From assembly GCF_003073135.1 (NCBI RefSeq), contig NZ_PGDQ01000013.1:1-64000 (forward strand): a stretch of 64,000 nucleotides of DNA, in the 5' to 3' direction. A program made the translations under genes and the position numbers. Source of the DNA: Euzebya rosea. Lineage in GTDB: Bacteria > Actinomycetota > Nitriliruptoria > Euzebyales > Euzebyaceae. The notes beneath the pieces were generated by a model. The model searched no databases and was not told where the DNA came from. It saw only the letters and a list, made by a program, of their open reading frames with translations. How positions within the stretch are numbered: the stretch's first letter is position 1; every line of letters begins with the position of its first letter. Below, in pieces: positions 22,664 through 30,761 of the stretch.

Positions 22664-24310
22664 ATGAGGACTCGCGCGCTCGCACTGCTCCTGCTCGTCG
22701 TCGGACTGGTCGCCACCATCCCCGGCACCGCCATGGCCCACCCGGCATCCGACTGGTGGGACGGGACTTACGACATCGGCGGTGACGTCGAGGCGATCAC
22801 CGACGTTGCCGAGGTCGACATCACCCGGCAGTCCGACAACGTCGAGTTCGTCGCCAACCTGCCCGTCGCCGCGACCTCCGACATGCAGTTCCAGCGTCGC
22901 GAGGGCCGCCAGGTCTGGGACGGCGAGGTCATCGACGACACGAGGGACATCGTCGTCATGGGCGGGACCGCGGTCCCCGGCCTGTCGATCATCGACGTGA
23001 CCGACCCGACAGCCCCGGCGCTGCTGGCGGCCTCGACCTGCGGCGGGTTCCACTCCGACGCCGGTGTCTGGGAGAACTACGCCATCCAGGTGTGGGACGG
23101 ATCGGCACGCCCCTGCGCGGACGGTGACCCGACCGACCCGGACAACCTCGACGAGGCTCCCGGCAACAAGGGTGTGCGGGTCTTCGACATCACCGACCCC
23201 GCTCGCCCCCGCCTGGTCGCCTTCTTCGGCAGGGACCACGGCATCCCCTCCGGCGTGCACAACCTGACCATCAACGGCCCCGAGGGCCTGGTCTACCTGA
23301 ACATGGCGGAGTTCAACGCCGTGAACCCGCCGTGGGGCTTCATCGACCTCCGGAAGCTCGACGAGCTGCGGGCCGCCGGACAGACCGGCCTGGCCGGGAC
23401 CCCCGACTTCCCCGAGGCCATCACCATCGAGTCGATCCGCGACTGGTCGCCCTCGGCCATGGACGGGTGCCACGACTCCGGCATCGCCCCCACCCGCCAG
23501 CTGTACGCCTGCGCCGGCATCACGGCCTCCTACATCTGGGACCTCTCCGACCCCCGCCTGCCGACCGAGGTCGCGGTCATCCCCAACCCCGGCATCAGCA
23601 TCCACCACGGCTCCCGCTTCACCCCCGACGAGCGCACCCTGGTGCTCGGCGACGAGACCGCGGGCGCCGCGGCCGGCACGCCCGAGCCCGTCTGCACCGG
23701 CGGCAAGGCGACGGCCAACCCCGTCGGGGCGACGTGGTTCTACAACGTCGACGTGCCCGAGCTGCCAGTGGTGACCGGCACCTTCTCGCCCACCGACACC
23801 GAGGGCGAGTTCTGCACCAGCCACTTCTACGGCTTCGTCCGCGACACCAACTACATGGTCGGCGGCTGGTACGACGCAGGTATCGAGATCGCCGACTACA
23901 CCTCCGTCGTCGACGGCGTGACGGGGGCCCCCACCTCCCACGCGTTCTTCGAGCCCGCCGAGTCCGGCTTCTTCTCCGCCTACGCGTGGCACGGCTACGT
24001 CTACGGCTCCTCCTTCGAGTACGGCGCCGCCGGCAAGGACACCAACGCCCCCGGCCGTGGCCTCTGGATCATCGAGGTCGACGGCATCGAGGACGTCGAA
24101 CCGCTCGCGGTCGACGAGGGCAACTCGTGGGGCCGCTGGGGCACCCCGGTCGACGACTCCGTGCCGCTCGGCCAGCAGGTGACCGTGTCCGCCGACGGAT
24201 CGGTCCTGCCGTTGGAAGGCCACACCGAGCTGCCGACCGACGCGTTGGCCCTGGGCGCGGTGGCGCTGGGTGCCACCGCCATGCTGCCCGCCCGTCGCCG
24301 CCGTCCCTGA
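22664..24310 (+). CDS. secreted LVIVD-repeat beta-propeller with C-terminal membrane tail
   Basis: A 548-residue exported protein. Residues 1-26 are a Sec signal peptide ending in TAMAH. The body carries LVIVD-type blades such as VPGLSIIDVTDPTAPALLAA and GVRVFDITDPARPRLVAF, typical of bacterial surface propellers. The C-terminus is ELPTD, a hydrophobic stretch (ALALGAVALGATAML) and RRRR. This tripartite tail suggests anchoring to the membrane or processing by a sortase-like enzyme. Several cysteines (for example TCGGFH, EFCTSHF) may form disulphides outside the cell. A hairpin abuts the start codon. Function beyond surface binding is unknown. Confidence 0.75.
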   Translation: MRTRALALLLLVVGLVATIPGTAMAHPASDWWDGTYDIGGDVEAITDVAEVDITRQSDNVEFVANLPVAATSDMQFQRREGRQVWDGEVIDDTRDIVVMGGTAVPGLSIIDVTDPTAPALLAASTCGGFHSDAGVWENYAIQVWDGSARPCADGDPTDPDNLDEAPGNKGVRVFDITDPARPRLVAFFGRDHGIPSGVHNLTINGPEGLVYLNMAEFNAVNPPWGFIDLRKLDELRAAGQTGLAGTPDFPEAITIESIRDWSPSAMDGCHDSGIAPTRQLYACAGITASYIWDLSDPRLPTEVAVIPNPGISIHHGSRFTPDERTLVLGDETAGAAAGTPEPVCTGGKATANPVGATWFYNVDVPELPVVTGTFSPTDTEGEFCTSHFYGFVRDTNYMVGGWYDAGIEIADYTSVVDGVTGAPTSHAFFEPAESGFFSAYAWHGYVYGSSFEYGAAGKDTNAPGRGLWIIEVDGIEDVEPLAVDEGNSWGRWGTPVDDSVPLGQQVTVSADGSVLPLEGHTELPTDALALGAVALGATAMLPARRRRP

Positions 24311-24454
24311 AGGGCCCGCCCCGAGCGCGGCAGACCCAGCCGCGAATCGCCTGACCACCCGGGTCACGACGCAGTACATTCTTCCTCAGGGACCTGACGG
24401 CCTGCGGGGCCGGAGGGACGCTCGCCATCCGAGCGCTGTCCTCGAGGAGACGCC

Positions 24455-24973
24455 ATGGATGATCGCGCAACGCGCGCCGACGGGCGAGACGCGGCGGTCA
24501 CCGCCGCCCTGCAACAACCCGCGACGCCGCTCGAGGTCGCGATGCTCGGGCACCCACCGGTCCTCGTGCCCTTCACCACCGGCCGGATCACCCTGGGCGA
24601 GGCGATCGTGCAGACCGACACCCCCCGTGGGCGTCGGGTCCTCATCGAGATGACCGACGTCGTCTACGAGGGCCCCCGGCTGACCGGCCGCCTGGTCGGT
24701 CCCAGCGCCGTCGACTGGCTGCTGGAGGGGCCCGACGGCTCGGCGCACATCGACGTCCAGTTCACCATCCGCACCCACGACGACGCCCTCGTGTTCGTGC
24801 GCTACTACGGCCGCGCCGACCACTCCGGCGGCGTCGGGACGAGCCCCCTGTACAGCGCCCCGGTGTTCGAGACGGGCGACCCGCGCTACCTGTGGCTCAA
24901 CAAGGTGTTGACCGTCGGTCGCGCCGTCGTCGACGCCGGCGTGATCCGCTACGACATCTACGAGGTCGTCTGA
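24455..24973 (+). CDS. DUF3237 domain protein
   Basis: A 172-residue protein whose residues about 35-170 match the DUF3237 pattern: GRRVLIEMTDVVYEGPRLTG, VGPSAVDWLL, DVQFTIRTHDDALVFVRYYG, PVFETGDPRYLWLNKV and a terminal IRYDIYEVV. The family forms a small beta-barrel without an assigned activity. In this window it converges on, and by 16 nt overlaps, an acyl-CoA synthetase-like gene. GAGGAGACGCC before the ATG is a good ribosome binding site. A 6-bp hairpin (24419-24435) lies in its leader. Confidence 0.8.
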   Translation: MDDRATRADGRDAAVTAALQQPATPLEVAMLGHPPVLVPFTTGRITLGEAIVQTDTPRGRRVLIEMTDVVYEGPRLTGRLVGPSAVDWLLEGPDGSAHIDVQFTIRTHDDALVFVRYYGRADHSGGVGTSPLYSAPVFETGDPRYLWLNKVLTVGRAVVDAGVIRYDIYEVV

Positions 24974-26517
24974 CCGCTCGGTGCCAGCGTGTCCCGTAGC
25001 TCGTGGCGCAGGATCTTCCCGGCGCCTGACCGTGGGATGTGCGTGACGACGTGGACCCCGCGAGGGACCGCAGCGGCGGGCAGGCTGTCCGCCGCCCGGA
25101 CCAGCAGCGCAGCGCGGAGCTCGTCGGCGGAGACCTCGGGGTCGACCGGCCTGACCGCGACGTGGATGCAGTCGCCGGACCCGCTGGGGTCCGGGCCACC
25201 GAAGGCCCCGATGTCTGCGACCGCCGGGTGGCCCGACAGCGCCTGCTCGACGCGGTTGGGGTGGACTCGCTGGCCGTCCACCGTCACCAGGTGGGCCTCG
25301 CGGCCCGAGACGAACAGGTACCCGTTCTCGTCGAGGTAGCCGACGTCGCCGACGGTGAACAGCCCGGGCTCGAGGTGCGCCGCCGCGGTGCGGTCGGGGT
25401 CGTCGTGGTAGCGGAACGCCGCGCCGGTCCGGTTCCGGAAGTACAGGACACCCTCCTGGCCCGACTCGACCTCCGCCCCGGCGGCATCGACCACCCGGAC
25501 CTCGAGGAACGGCAGGACCCGACCGACGGTGCCGGGCACCTTCTGCCACTCCATGGAGGAGGCCAGGGCGAACAACCCTCCCTCGGTCGCCCCGTAGTAC
25601 TCGGTGACGACCGGGCCGAACCAGTCGATCATCCGCTGCTTCACGTCCGGCGGGCAGGGCGCACCGCCGTGCAGGACCACGCGCAGCGACCGGCCGGAGA
25701 ACGCCCGACGGTGCGGCTCCGGCAGGGCCAGCATGTCGATGAAGTCCTTGGGCAGCAGCAGCACGTTGGTGACCCGGCGCCGGTCGATCTCGCGGAGGAT
25801 CGCGGCCGGCTCGGGCTGTCGGTGGACGACGAGGGCCTGGCCGAACAGCAGCGGGAACGTCGCGAGGACGAACTGACCGGAGTGGTAGGCGGGCCCGACG
25901 ATCATCGCAGTCCCGTCAGGGGGGAACCCGACGCCGGTGCAGACCGCGGCCGCCGTCCGTGCCAGGGACTCGACCGGCTGCCCCGCCCCACCGAGGCCGG
26001 CGGAGATCACTCCCTTGGGGGCCCCGGTGGTGCCCGACGTGTAGAACATGGGCCCGCCCGCCACCTGGTTGTCCGGCTCGATCGCCGGAACCTGGCCCAG
26101 CACGTCTTCGGCCAACTGGGCCCCGTGTCCGGGGGTGTCCAGCGTCAGCACCACCGTCACCGTCGGTACCCCGCGGGCGGCAGCCACGGCGACCCCTTCC
26201 GTCGAGGCCTCCACCACGAGCACGCGGGCGCCCGAGTGGCGCAGGACGTAGGCGGCGTCGTCGATGTCGAGCTCCCAGCTGACGGGCACGACGACGAGTC
26301 CGGCGTGCAGCCCGGCGAGGAACACCTCCCACGCGTCGCGACGGTTGCCGGCCATCACGGCCACCCGGTCGCCCGGCGCCAGGCCGAGTCCACGGAGGGC
26401 CCAGACCCACCGGTTGCACCGGTCGTTGAGCACCGACCAGCTGGTGATGCCGTCCACGTCCACCAGCGCGGTGTCCCGTGGGCGCCGAGCGACATGGCCG
26501 AGCAGCGTGGTGACCAT
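24958..26517 (-). CDS. class I adenylate-forming enzyme (fatty-acyl-CoA synthetase-like)
   Basis: A 519-residue ANL-superfamily enzyme. FYTSGTTGAPKGVI is the P-loop (A3) motif, EYYGATEGGLFAL is A5, LFTVGDVGYLDENGYLFVSGR contains the A7/A8 motifs, and IPRSGAGKILRHELR is A10 with the catalytic lysine. It should activate a carboxylic acid as acyl-AMP and pass it to CoA. No carrier-protein domain is fused. It could feed the acyl-CoA pathways represented here by the acyl-CoA dehydrogenase and the carboxyltransferase, but no gene links it to a particular substrate. AAGGGA upstream supports the ATG, and a 14-bp palindrome lies 17 nt before it. Confidence 0.88.
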   Translation of the reverse strand: MVTTLLGHVARRPRDTALVDVDGITSWSVLNDRCNRWVWALRGLGLAPGDRVAVMAGNRRDAWEVFLAGLHAGLVVVPVSWELDIDDAAYVLRHSGARVLVVEASTEGVAVAAARGVPTVTVVLTLDTPGHGAQLAEDVLGQVPAIEPDNQVAGGPMFYTSGTTGAPKGVISAGLGGAGQPVESLARTAAAVCTGVGFPPDGTAMIVGPAYHSGQFVLATFPLLFGQALVVHRQPEPAAILREIDRRRVTNVLLLPKDFIDMLALPEPHRRAFSGRSLRVVLHGGAPCPPDVKQRMIDWFGPVVTEYYGATEGGLFALASSMEWQKVPGTVGRVLPFLEVRVVDAAGAEVESGQEGVLYFRNRTGAAFRYHDDPDRTAAAHLEPGLFTVGDVGYLDENGYLFVSGREAHLVTVDGQRVHPNRVEQALSGHPAVADIGAFGGPDPSGSGDCIHVAVRPVDPEVSADELRAALLVRAADSLPAAAVPRGVHVVTHIPRSGAGKILRHELRDTLAPSGQTTS

Positions 26518-26533
26518 CGAGGGCCGATCCCTT

Positions 26534-26547
26534 CTCCCGAACGGGAG
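26534..26547 (-). promoter_or_regulatory. 14-bp palindrome upstream of acyl-CoA synthetase gene
   Basis: CTCCCG-AA-CGGGAG, 17-30 nt before the ATG at 26517 and just upstream of its likely ribosome binding site. It may be an operator or a leader hairpin. Confidence 0.4.
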
Positions 26548-26597
26548 GTGCGCAGGAGGCCGCTGGGTGCGGTGAGGCAGTCTACGTTCGATGGTTC

Positions 26598-26622
26598 GCG
26601 CCCGGAAGGGGCACCCGGGCGC
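26598..26622 (-). terminator. terminator of META lipoprotein gene
   Basis: A perfect 8-bp stem (GCGCCCGG against CCGGGCGC) with a 9-nt loop, about 45 nt beyond the stop codon at 26668. Confidence 0.5.
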
Positions 26623-26667
26623 CGGGCCTGTCGGTTGGGCGTGGGACTGTCGGGTGGGCGTGCTCGG

Positions 26668-27201
26668 TCAGGCGGCCACGAAGCGGAGCTGGACGCCGTC
26701 GCCGGTCAGGACGAGCTCCTCGCCCTCGCTGTCGAGGGACGTGACGCGCTGGAGGCCAGCGAGGTAGGCGGTCTCGGCGGACATGATGTCCTCGGCGCAC
26801 ATCATCCGGGTGGACGTCGGGCTGCCGATGGTCATCTCGTCACCGGACACCGATGCGGTCGCGGAGTACTGGTTGCAGGCGGCGGCGCCGACGACCTGGG
26901 TGCGGGTGACCTCCATCGTGATCCGTTCGCCGTCGGGCAGGGCGATGGACTCGCCGTCGACGGTCCCGTCGAGGAGGATCCACTGGCCGATCGCCTGGCG
27001 GGCATCGCCGACGAGGTCCTCGGCCGCAGGGTCCTCGGCGGCGGTGTCGGCGGTGGCGGTGTCGGCGGCGGCCGCGCCGGGCGTGGCCAGGCCGACGTCG
27101 TCACGGGTGGCGTCCTCGGCGCAGGAGGCCAGGCCGACGGCTGCCACCAGCAGCAGCGCCACGGTGGCGAGGTGCAGGGGGAGGGGGAGTCGACGAGTCA
27201 T
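26668..27201 (-). CDS. META-domain (HslJ-like) lipoprotein
   Basis: A 177-residue lipoprotein. MTRRLPLPLHLATVALLLV with LASC is a lipobox signal, so the mature protein is anchored at the Cys near residue 26. A low-complexity Ala/Asp/Thr linker (residues about 30-63, repeats of ADTA and AEDP) is followed by a META domain with WILLDGTVDGESIALPDGE, GAAACNQYSATASVSGD and MMCAEDIMSAETAYLAGL, all characteristic of the HslJ/META family. Such domains occur in heat-shock and stress-linked envelope proteins, and the precise role is not known. AAGGAG 5 nt upstream fixes the ATG. Confidence 0.85.
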   Translation of the reverse strand: MTRRLPLPLHLATVALLLVAAVGLASCAEDATRDDVGLATPGAAAADTATADTAAEDPAAEDLVGDARQAIGQWILLDGTVDGESIALPDGERITMEVTRTQVVGAAACNQYSATASVSGDEMTIGSPTSTRMMCAEDIMSAETAYLAGLQRVTSLDSEGEELVLTGDGVQLRFVAA

Positions 27202-27272
27202 GGGGGCTCCTTCGGGGTCGGGGACTCGGTCGGTCCGACGCCGGGTGCACCCCCAACGTTCCCGGATGCCGG

Positions 27273-27307
27273 CTGCCGACACGTCAGCAGGTGAGCCCGG
27301 TCGGCAG
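27273..27307 (-). terminator. terminator of metallo-beta-lactamase-fold gene
   Basis: A perfect 8-bp inverted repeat (CTGCCGAC against GTCGGCAG) with a 19-nt loop, about 29 nt beyond the stop codon at 27336. Confidence 0.5.
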
Positions 27308-27335
27308 GGTCCGCCGGGGTGGGCCCGTCGCTCGG

Positions 27336-28142
27336 TCAGCCGGCGAGCGTCTCGGCGAGGGCCGCGAGCTCGGCCGTCCCGCCCTCGACCGGGAATCCGT
27401 GCCCCACCAGGATCCGCTGCACGTCCAGCTCGGCGAGCGTCGCGACGCTGGCGATCGCGCTGGTCATGTCGGCGGTGAACTGGGCAGCGGGGCCTGCGAC
27501 GCGACCGGCGTTGCCGACCAGCGCGTCGCCGGTGACGAGCAACCCGGCGGCGGGCTCGTGCACGCTGATGTGCCCGGCGGTGTGCCCCGGTGTCTCGATG
27601 ATCGACAGGTCGAAGACCGTGTCGCCGTCGCCGACCGCGCTGATCTCCCGCGGAGCGGTCATGTTGGGGATGTCGGCCGCGCCGCCGTACAGGGCCGCGC
27701 CCGAGGCCAGGCCGGCAACGGCCTCCAGGCTGCCGACGTGGTCGCCGTGCTGGTGGGTGAGGATGACGTGGCCGACATCGCCCCAGCCGACCCCGGCCTC
27801 GGCCAGCACGGCCTCGATCGCGTCCTCGCTGCCCGCCACGCCGGTGTCGACGATCGCGGCCTCGCCCGCGCGCACCAGCACGTAGGCCGCCCCGATGCCG
27901 AGGTCCACGGTGTGGGGGACGACCAGCCCGGCAGCGTCGGGTGACGCGCCGTCGGTCGTCGGGTCGGCCGTGGGATCGGTCGAAGCGGTCGTCGGGGCCG
28001 CCGTGGGATCGGTCGGTGCCGTGACCTGCGCCACGGGCTCGTCCCCGCCGGAGCAGCCCCCGGCGAACCCCACGACCACGACTCCCGCGGCGGTTCTCCC
28101 CAGGTCGGTCAGGAACGTCCGGCGCGTGCGGGTCGCGGGCAT
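27336..28142 (-). CDS. Tat-exported metallo-beta-lactamase-fold lipoprotein
   Basis: A 268-residue protein. RTRRTFLTDLG at the N-terminus is a twin-arginine-type signal, and VVGFAGGCSGG gives a lipobox, so it is probably exported folded and lipid-anchored. A linker of TDPTA/TTDPT repeats (about residues 40-65) precedes a metallo-beta-lactamase fold with LTHQHGDHVGS (HxHxDH), ETPGHTAGHIS, LLVTGDALVG and LVGHGFPVEGG. These provide the ligands of a two-metal hydrolase of the glyoxalase II/lactonase type. The substrate is unknown. GGAGG 7 nt upstream of the ATG fixes the start. Paired repeat elements lie directly upstream. Confidence 0.85.
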   Translation of the reverse strand: MPATRTRRTFLTDLGRTAAGVVVVGFAGGCSGGDEPVAQVTAPTDPTAAPTTASTDPTADPTTDGASPDAAGLVVPHTVDLGIGAAYVLVRAGEAAIVDTGVAGSEDAIEAVLAEAGVGWGDVGHVILTHQHGDHVGSLEAVAGLASGAALYGGAADIPNMTAPREISAVGDGDTVFDLSIIETPGHTAGHISVHEPAAGLLVTGDALVGNAGRVAGPAAQFTADMTSAIASVATLAELDVQRILVGHGFPVEGGTAELAALAETLAG

Positions 28143-28172
28143 CTCGGGCCTCCGGCCAGTCGGGTCACGATT

Positions 28173-28318
28173 GGCATCCCACCACGATCGTGGTCAGGGG
28201 TGCACTGGTGCACCGGATCCTACGATCGTCGCCGAACACCCGGCTCGCGAGATCGGCATCCGACCACGATTGTGGTCAGGGGTGCACCGGTGCACCGGAT
28301 CCCACAATTGTCGCGGGA
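28173..28318. repeat. paired 82-bp-period structured repeats in an intergenic region
   Basis: Two related units, 28173-28236 and 28255-28318, spaced 82 bp. Each has a palindrome ACCACGAT[CT]GTGGT, then GGTGCAC[TC]GGTGCACC (a 16-bp palindrome in copy 2), and an outer stem pairing ATCGTGG with CTACGAT in copy 1 but ATTGTGG with CCACAAT in copy 2. The C-to-T and G-to-A changes are at paired positions, so the stem is kept. The whole 28143-28461 gap (319 bp) holds these units plus a low-complexity tract and no credible gene. Confidence 0.85.
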
Positions 28319-28325
28319 AGCCAGT

Positions 28326-28420
28326 TCCGGGTCGGGCGGCCGGTCGGGTCGGGCGGCCGGTCGGGTCGGGTCGGGGGGCCGTCGTGTCGGGTCGGGCGGC
28401 CGGCCGTGTCCGGCCCGAGC
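28326..28420. repeat. low-complexity GTCGGGCGGCCG-type tract
   Basis: Imperfect tandem copies of GTCGGG and GTCGGGCGGCCG fill this stretch between the paired repeats and the stop codon of the lipase-like gene at 28462. Confidence 0.75.
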
Positions 28421-28461
28421 CGGTTCGAGGTCGGGATCGGCCGGAGGAGCCCGGACGGGGG

Positions 28462-29727
28462 TCAGGTGGTCGGCGGGCGGCCGATGAGCAGGTCGGCGAG
28501 GAGGTCGCTGACCACGGGGTGGTTCAGCAGGCCGAAGTGGTCGGTGCCGCCGACGTGGGTGACCGAGGCGGACCGGGCCCACGGCCGGCCGTCCGCACGG
28601 GCGGAGTCCCACCGCACCAGCAGGTCCCCGAGGGCGTGGCCCATCGGGTGGGTGTGGTCGTGGGTGATCGTCGCGCCGATGTTGTGGATGGTGACGCCCT
28701 CCCACGGCTCGGTGTCCGACGCCGTGCGGCTGCGCCAGCCGTCGGGGTCCTGGTCGGCCCAGTCCGACGCCCGCACGTACCCGTGGCGCAGGTCCTTGAT
28801 GCCGGCGCTGCGCCGCTTGAGGATCGCGCCGAACGGGGCCATCTCGGGCACGCTCGCCAGCAGCCACGCGCCGGCGTTGGCCACCTTCTCCAGCGCCGCG
28901 CCCTCGTGGGGGGTGCCCAGCAGCACGACGTTGCGGACCAGCCCGGTCCAGCCAAGCCCGCTCGCGGCGGCGATGTCGGCCGCCCCGCGCAGCACCAGCC
29001 CGCCCATCGAGTGGCCGATCAGCAGCACCTCCTCCACCGGCTCGGGCCAGCGCGACGTCAGGCGGTCCAGCAGGTCGGCCATCTCCAGGGCGTTGTCGGA
29101 GATGTGCTTGCCGGTGTTGAACCGCACCAGCACGGGCGTGATCCCGGCCTGCTCGAGCAGGTCGGGGTAGGTGCCGCCGCGTTCGGCCGCACGGAACTGC
29201 CACGACTCGTCGTTCTCCACCAGCCCGTGCACCAGCACGGCGATCCGTCCGGTGGCCTCGGGGTACGCCGCGGCCAGCCCCTCCCGCGACAACCGGACGT
29301 CGCGTCCGTCGACCCGCGGGGACATCTGGATCGCCAGCGGGTTGTGCTGCTCGTCCAGCAGGTCGCCCAGCACCCCGTTGAGGACGGCGACCGACGACCG
29401 CCATCCACGGCTGCGCTCCAGCACCGCCGGATCACGAGTGGTCGCCCCGGCGCGCACGACCGCGCGCAGGGCGGTCCTCGCCCCGGCCCCGGCCATCCGC
29501 AACGTGCCGTAGACGGCGTCGGCGACCCCATCGTGCACCACCCTGATCGGCTTCGACCCCGGGACGAACCCGAAGGCGCGGTCGGCGACGGCCCGGTGGA
29601 CCTCGCGGACGGTGTCGACGACCACGTCCTGCCAGACCTGCGGCAGCAGGTCGGCCAAGCCGTCCAGCGCGTCGTCACCGGTCGTGGCCGGCAGGTTGGT
29701 CGTGGTCGGCTCCATGGTGGTCACCAC
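28462..29727 (-). CDS. alpha/beta hydrolase (PGAP1/lipase-like)
   Basis: A 421-residue alpha/beta hydrolase. AVLVHGLVENDESW is the oxyanion-hole HG segment, LIGHSMGGLVLRGAADIA is the nucleophile elbow with Ser240, VVLLGTPHEGAALEKVAN is a lipase signature, and the C-terminal GGTDHFGLLNHPVV supplies the likely histidine. This matches PGAP1-like and triacylglycerol-lipase-like esterases. There is no signal peptide. The first about 140 residues are helical and unassigned. It follows the transglutaminase gene by 20 nt and is probably the last gene of that operon. TACACT lies 6 nt before an alternative GTG at 29724, so it may also have its own leaderless promoter. Confidence 0.8.
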   Translation of the reverse strand: MVTTMEPTTTNLPATTGDDALDGLADLLPQVWQDVVVDTVREVHRAVADRAFGFVPGSKPIRVVHDGVADAVYGTLRMAGAGARTALRAVVRAGATTRDPAVLERSRGWRSSVAVLNGVLGDLLDEQHNPLAIQMSPRVDGRDVRLSREGLAAAYPEATGRIAVLVHGLVENDESWQFRAAERGGTYPDLLEQAGITPVLVRFNTGKHISDNALEMADLLDRLTSRWPEPVEEVLLIGHSMGGLVLRGAADIAAASGLGWTGLVRNVVLLGTPHEGAALEKVANAGAWLLASVPEMAPFGAILKRRSAGIKDLRHGYVRASDWADQDPDGWRSRTASDTEPWEGVTIHNIGATITHDHTHPMGHALGDLLVRWDSARADGRPWARSASVTHVGGTDHFGLLNHPVVSDLLADLLIGRPPTT

Positions 29728-29747
29728 CCGAGTGTAAGGAGCGTGGG

Positions 29748-30761
29748 TCAGACGTCGAAGCCGGTCTGGGACTGCTGCTGCACCATCGGTTGCGGCGGCG
29801 GACTCGTGGACGCCGGCCCCGTGGGTGCTGGACCCGTGAGCGCAGGCCCCGGCGACGCCGTGCCGGCCGGTCGCACGCGCCGGACGTCGACGCTGACCTC
29901 CAGGCGCTGCGTGTCGCCGTCGGTGAAGATCACGCCCTTCAGCGGGGCGACGTCCCCATAGTCACGACCCCATGCGGTCGTGATGTAGCGGTCGCCCACG
30001 AACTGGTCGTTGGTCGGGTCGATGTCGACCCAGCCGATGTCGGGCACGAACACCGACGCCCACGCATGGGACACGTCGGCGCCCTGCAGCTTGGGCTTGC
30101 CGGGGGGCGGGTCGGTCTCGAGGTACCCCGAGACGTACCGGGCAGCCAGCCCCAGCGACCGCAGCGCCGCGATCGTCAGGTGGGCGAAGTCCTGGCACAC
30201 CCCGGCCCGGCGGCGGAGCACGTCGTCGACGGGGGTGCCGACGGTCGTCGCCCCGGGCTGGAACTCGAAGTCACGATGGATCCGCGAGGACAGCTCCTCC
30301 ACCGCCTCCAGGACCGGTCGGCCCGGTCGGAACGACGGCACGGCGTAGGCGGCGGCCGCCGCGGTGGTGGGGGCCTGCTCGGAGGCGAGCAGGAACTCGG
30401 TGGCCGCCAGCACCGAGGCAGGGTCCCCGCCGCCGGGCCCACCGGCCAGGCGGTCACGGACGGACTCCCACGGCTGGCTCGCCAGCAGCTGGTCGCCGAT
30501 CGGCTGGCGGGTGACGTCGACGGTGCTGGACGCGGTCACCGACAGGCGGGTGTGGCCGGCGGACAGCTCGAAGAAGTGGGTCCGGTTGCCGAACCAGTCC
30601 ACCCGCTCGTCCAGCGTGCCGGGCGTCGGGGTGACGGTCAGCTCGGCGGTGTGCACCTGCTGGCCCGGCATCGACCGCGGCAGCAGGTGGGCCTCGCCGT
30701 AGCTGGCGGAGACCTCCGACTCGTAGGTGTAGGTCGTGGTGTGCACGACGGCGAACGTCAC
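29748..30761 (-). CDS. transglutaminase-like protein with Gln-rich C-terminal tail
   Basis: A 337-residue transglutaminase-like cysteine protease-fold protein. The N-terminal beta domain (VVHTTTYTYESEVSASYGEA) is the bacterial transglutaminase-like N-terminal region. The catalytic domain has GVCQDFAHLTIAALRSLG with Cys189, DVSHAWASVFVPDIGWVDID with the His, and DPTND with the Asp. The last 40 residues are GPA/TGP-type repeats ending in QQQSQTGFDV. It lies in a six-gene cluster with ATP-grasp and alpha-E proteins and overlaps the upstream gene by 4 nt. In such clusters these proteins are predicted to be peptidases or amide-transferring enzymes acting on a ligase product. Confidence 0.88.
   Translation of the reverse strand: MTFAVVHTTTYTYESEVSASYGEAHLLPRSMPGQQVHTAELTVTPTPGTLDERVDWFGNRTHFFELSAGHTRLSVTASSTVDVTRQPIGDQLLASQPWESVRDRLAGGPGGGDPASVLAATEFLLASEQAPTTAAAAAYAVPSFRPGRPVLEAVEELSSRIHRDFEFQPGATTVGTPVDDVLRRRAGVCQDFAHLTIAALRSLGLAARYVSGYLETDPPPGKPKLQGADVSHAWASVFVPDIGWVDIDPTNDQFVGDRYITTAWGRDYGDVAPLKGVIFTDGDTQRLEVSVDVRRVRPAGTASPGPALTGPAPTGPASTSPPPQPMVQQQSQTGFDV

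Noticed and set aside
28173-28420. Possible CRISPR array or attachment sites
   Set aside because: Only two repeat units, the spacer is not of CRISPR type, the units are internally palindromic, and there are no cas, integrase or tRNA genes nearby.
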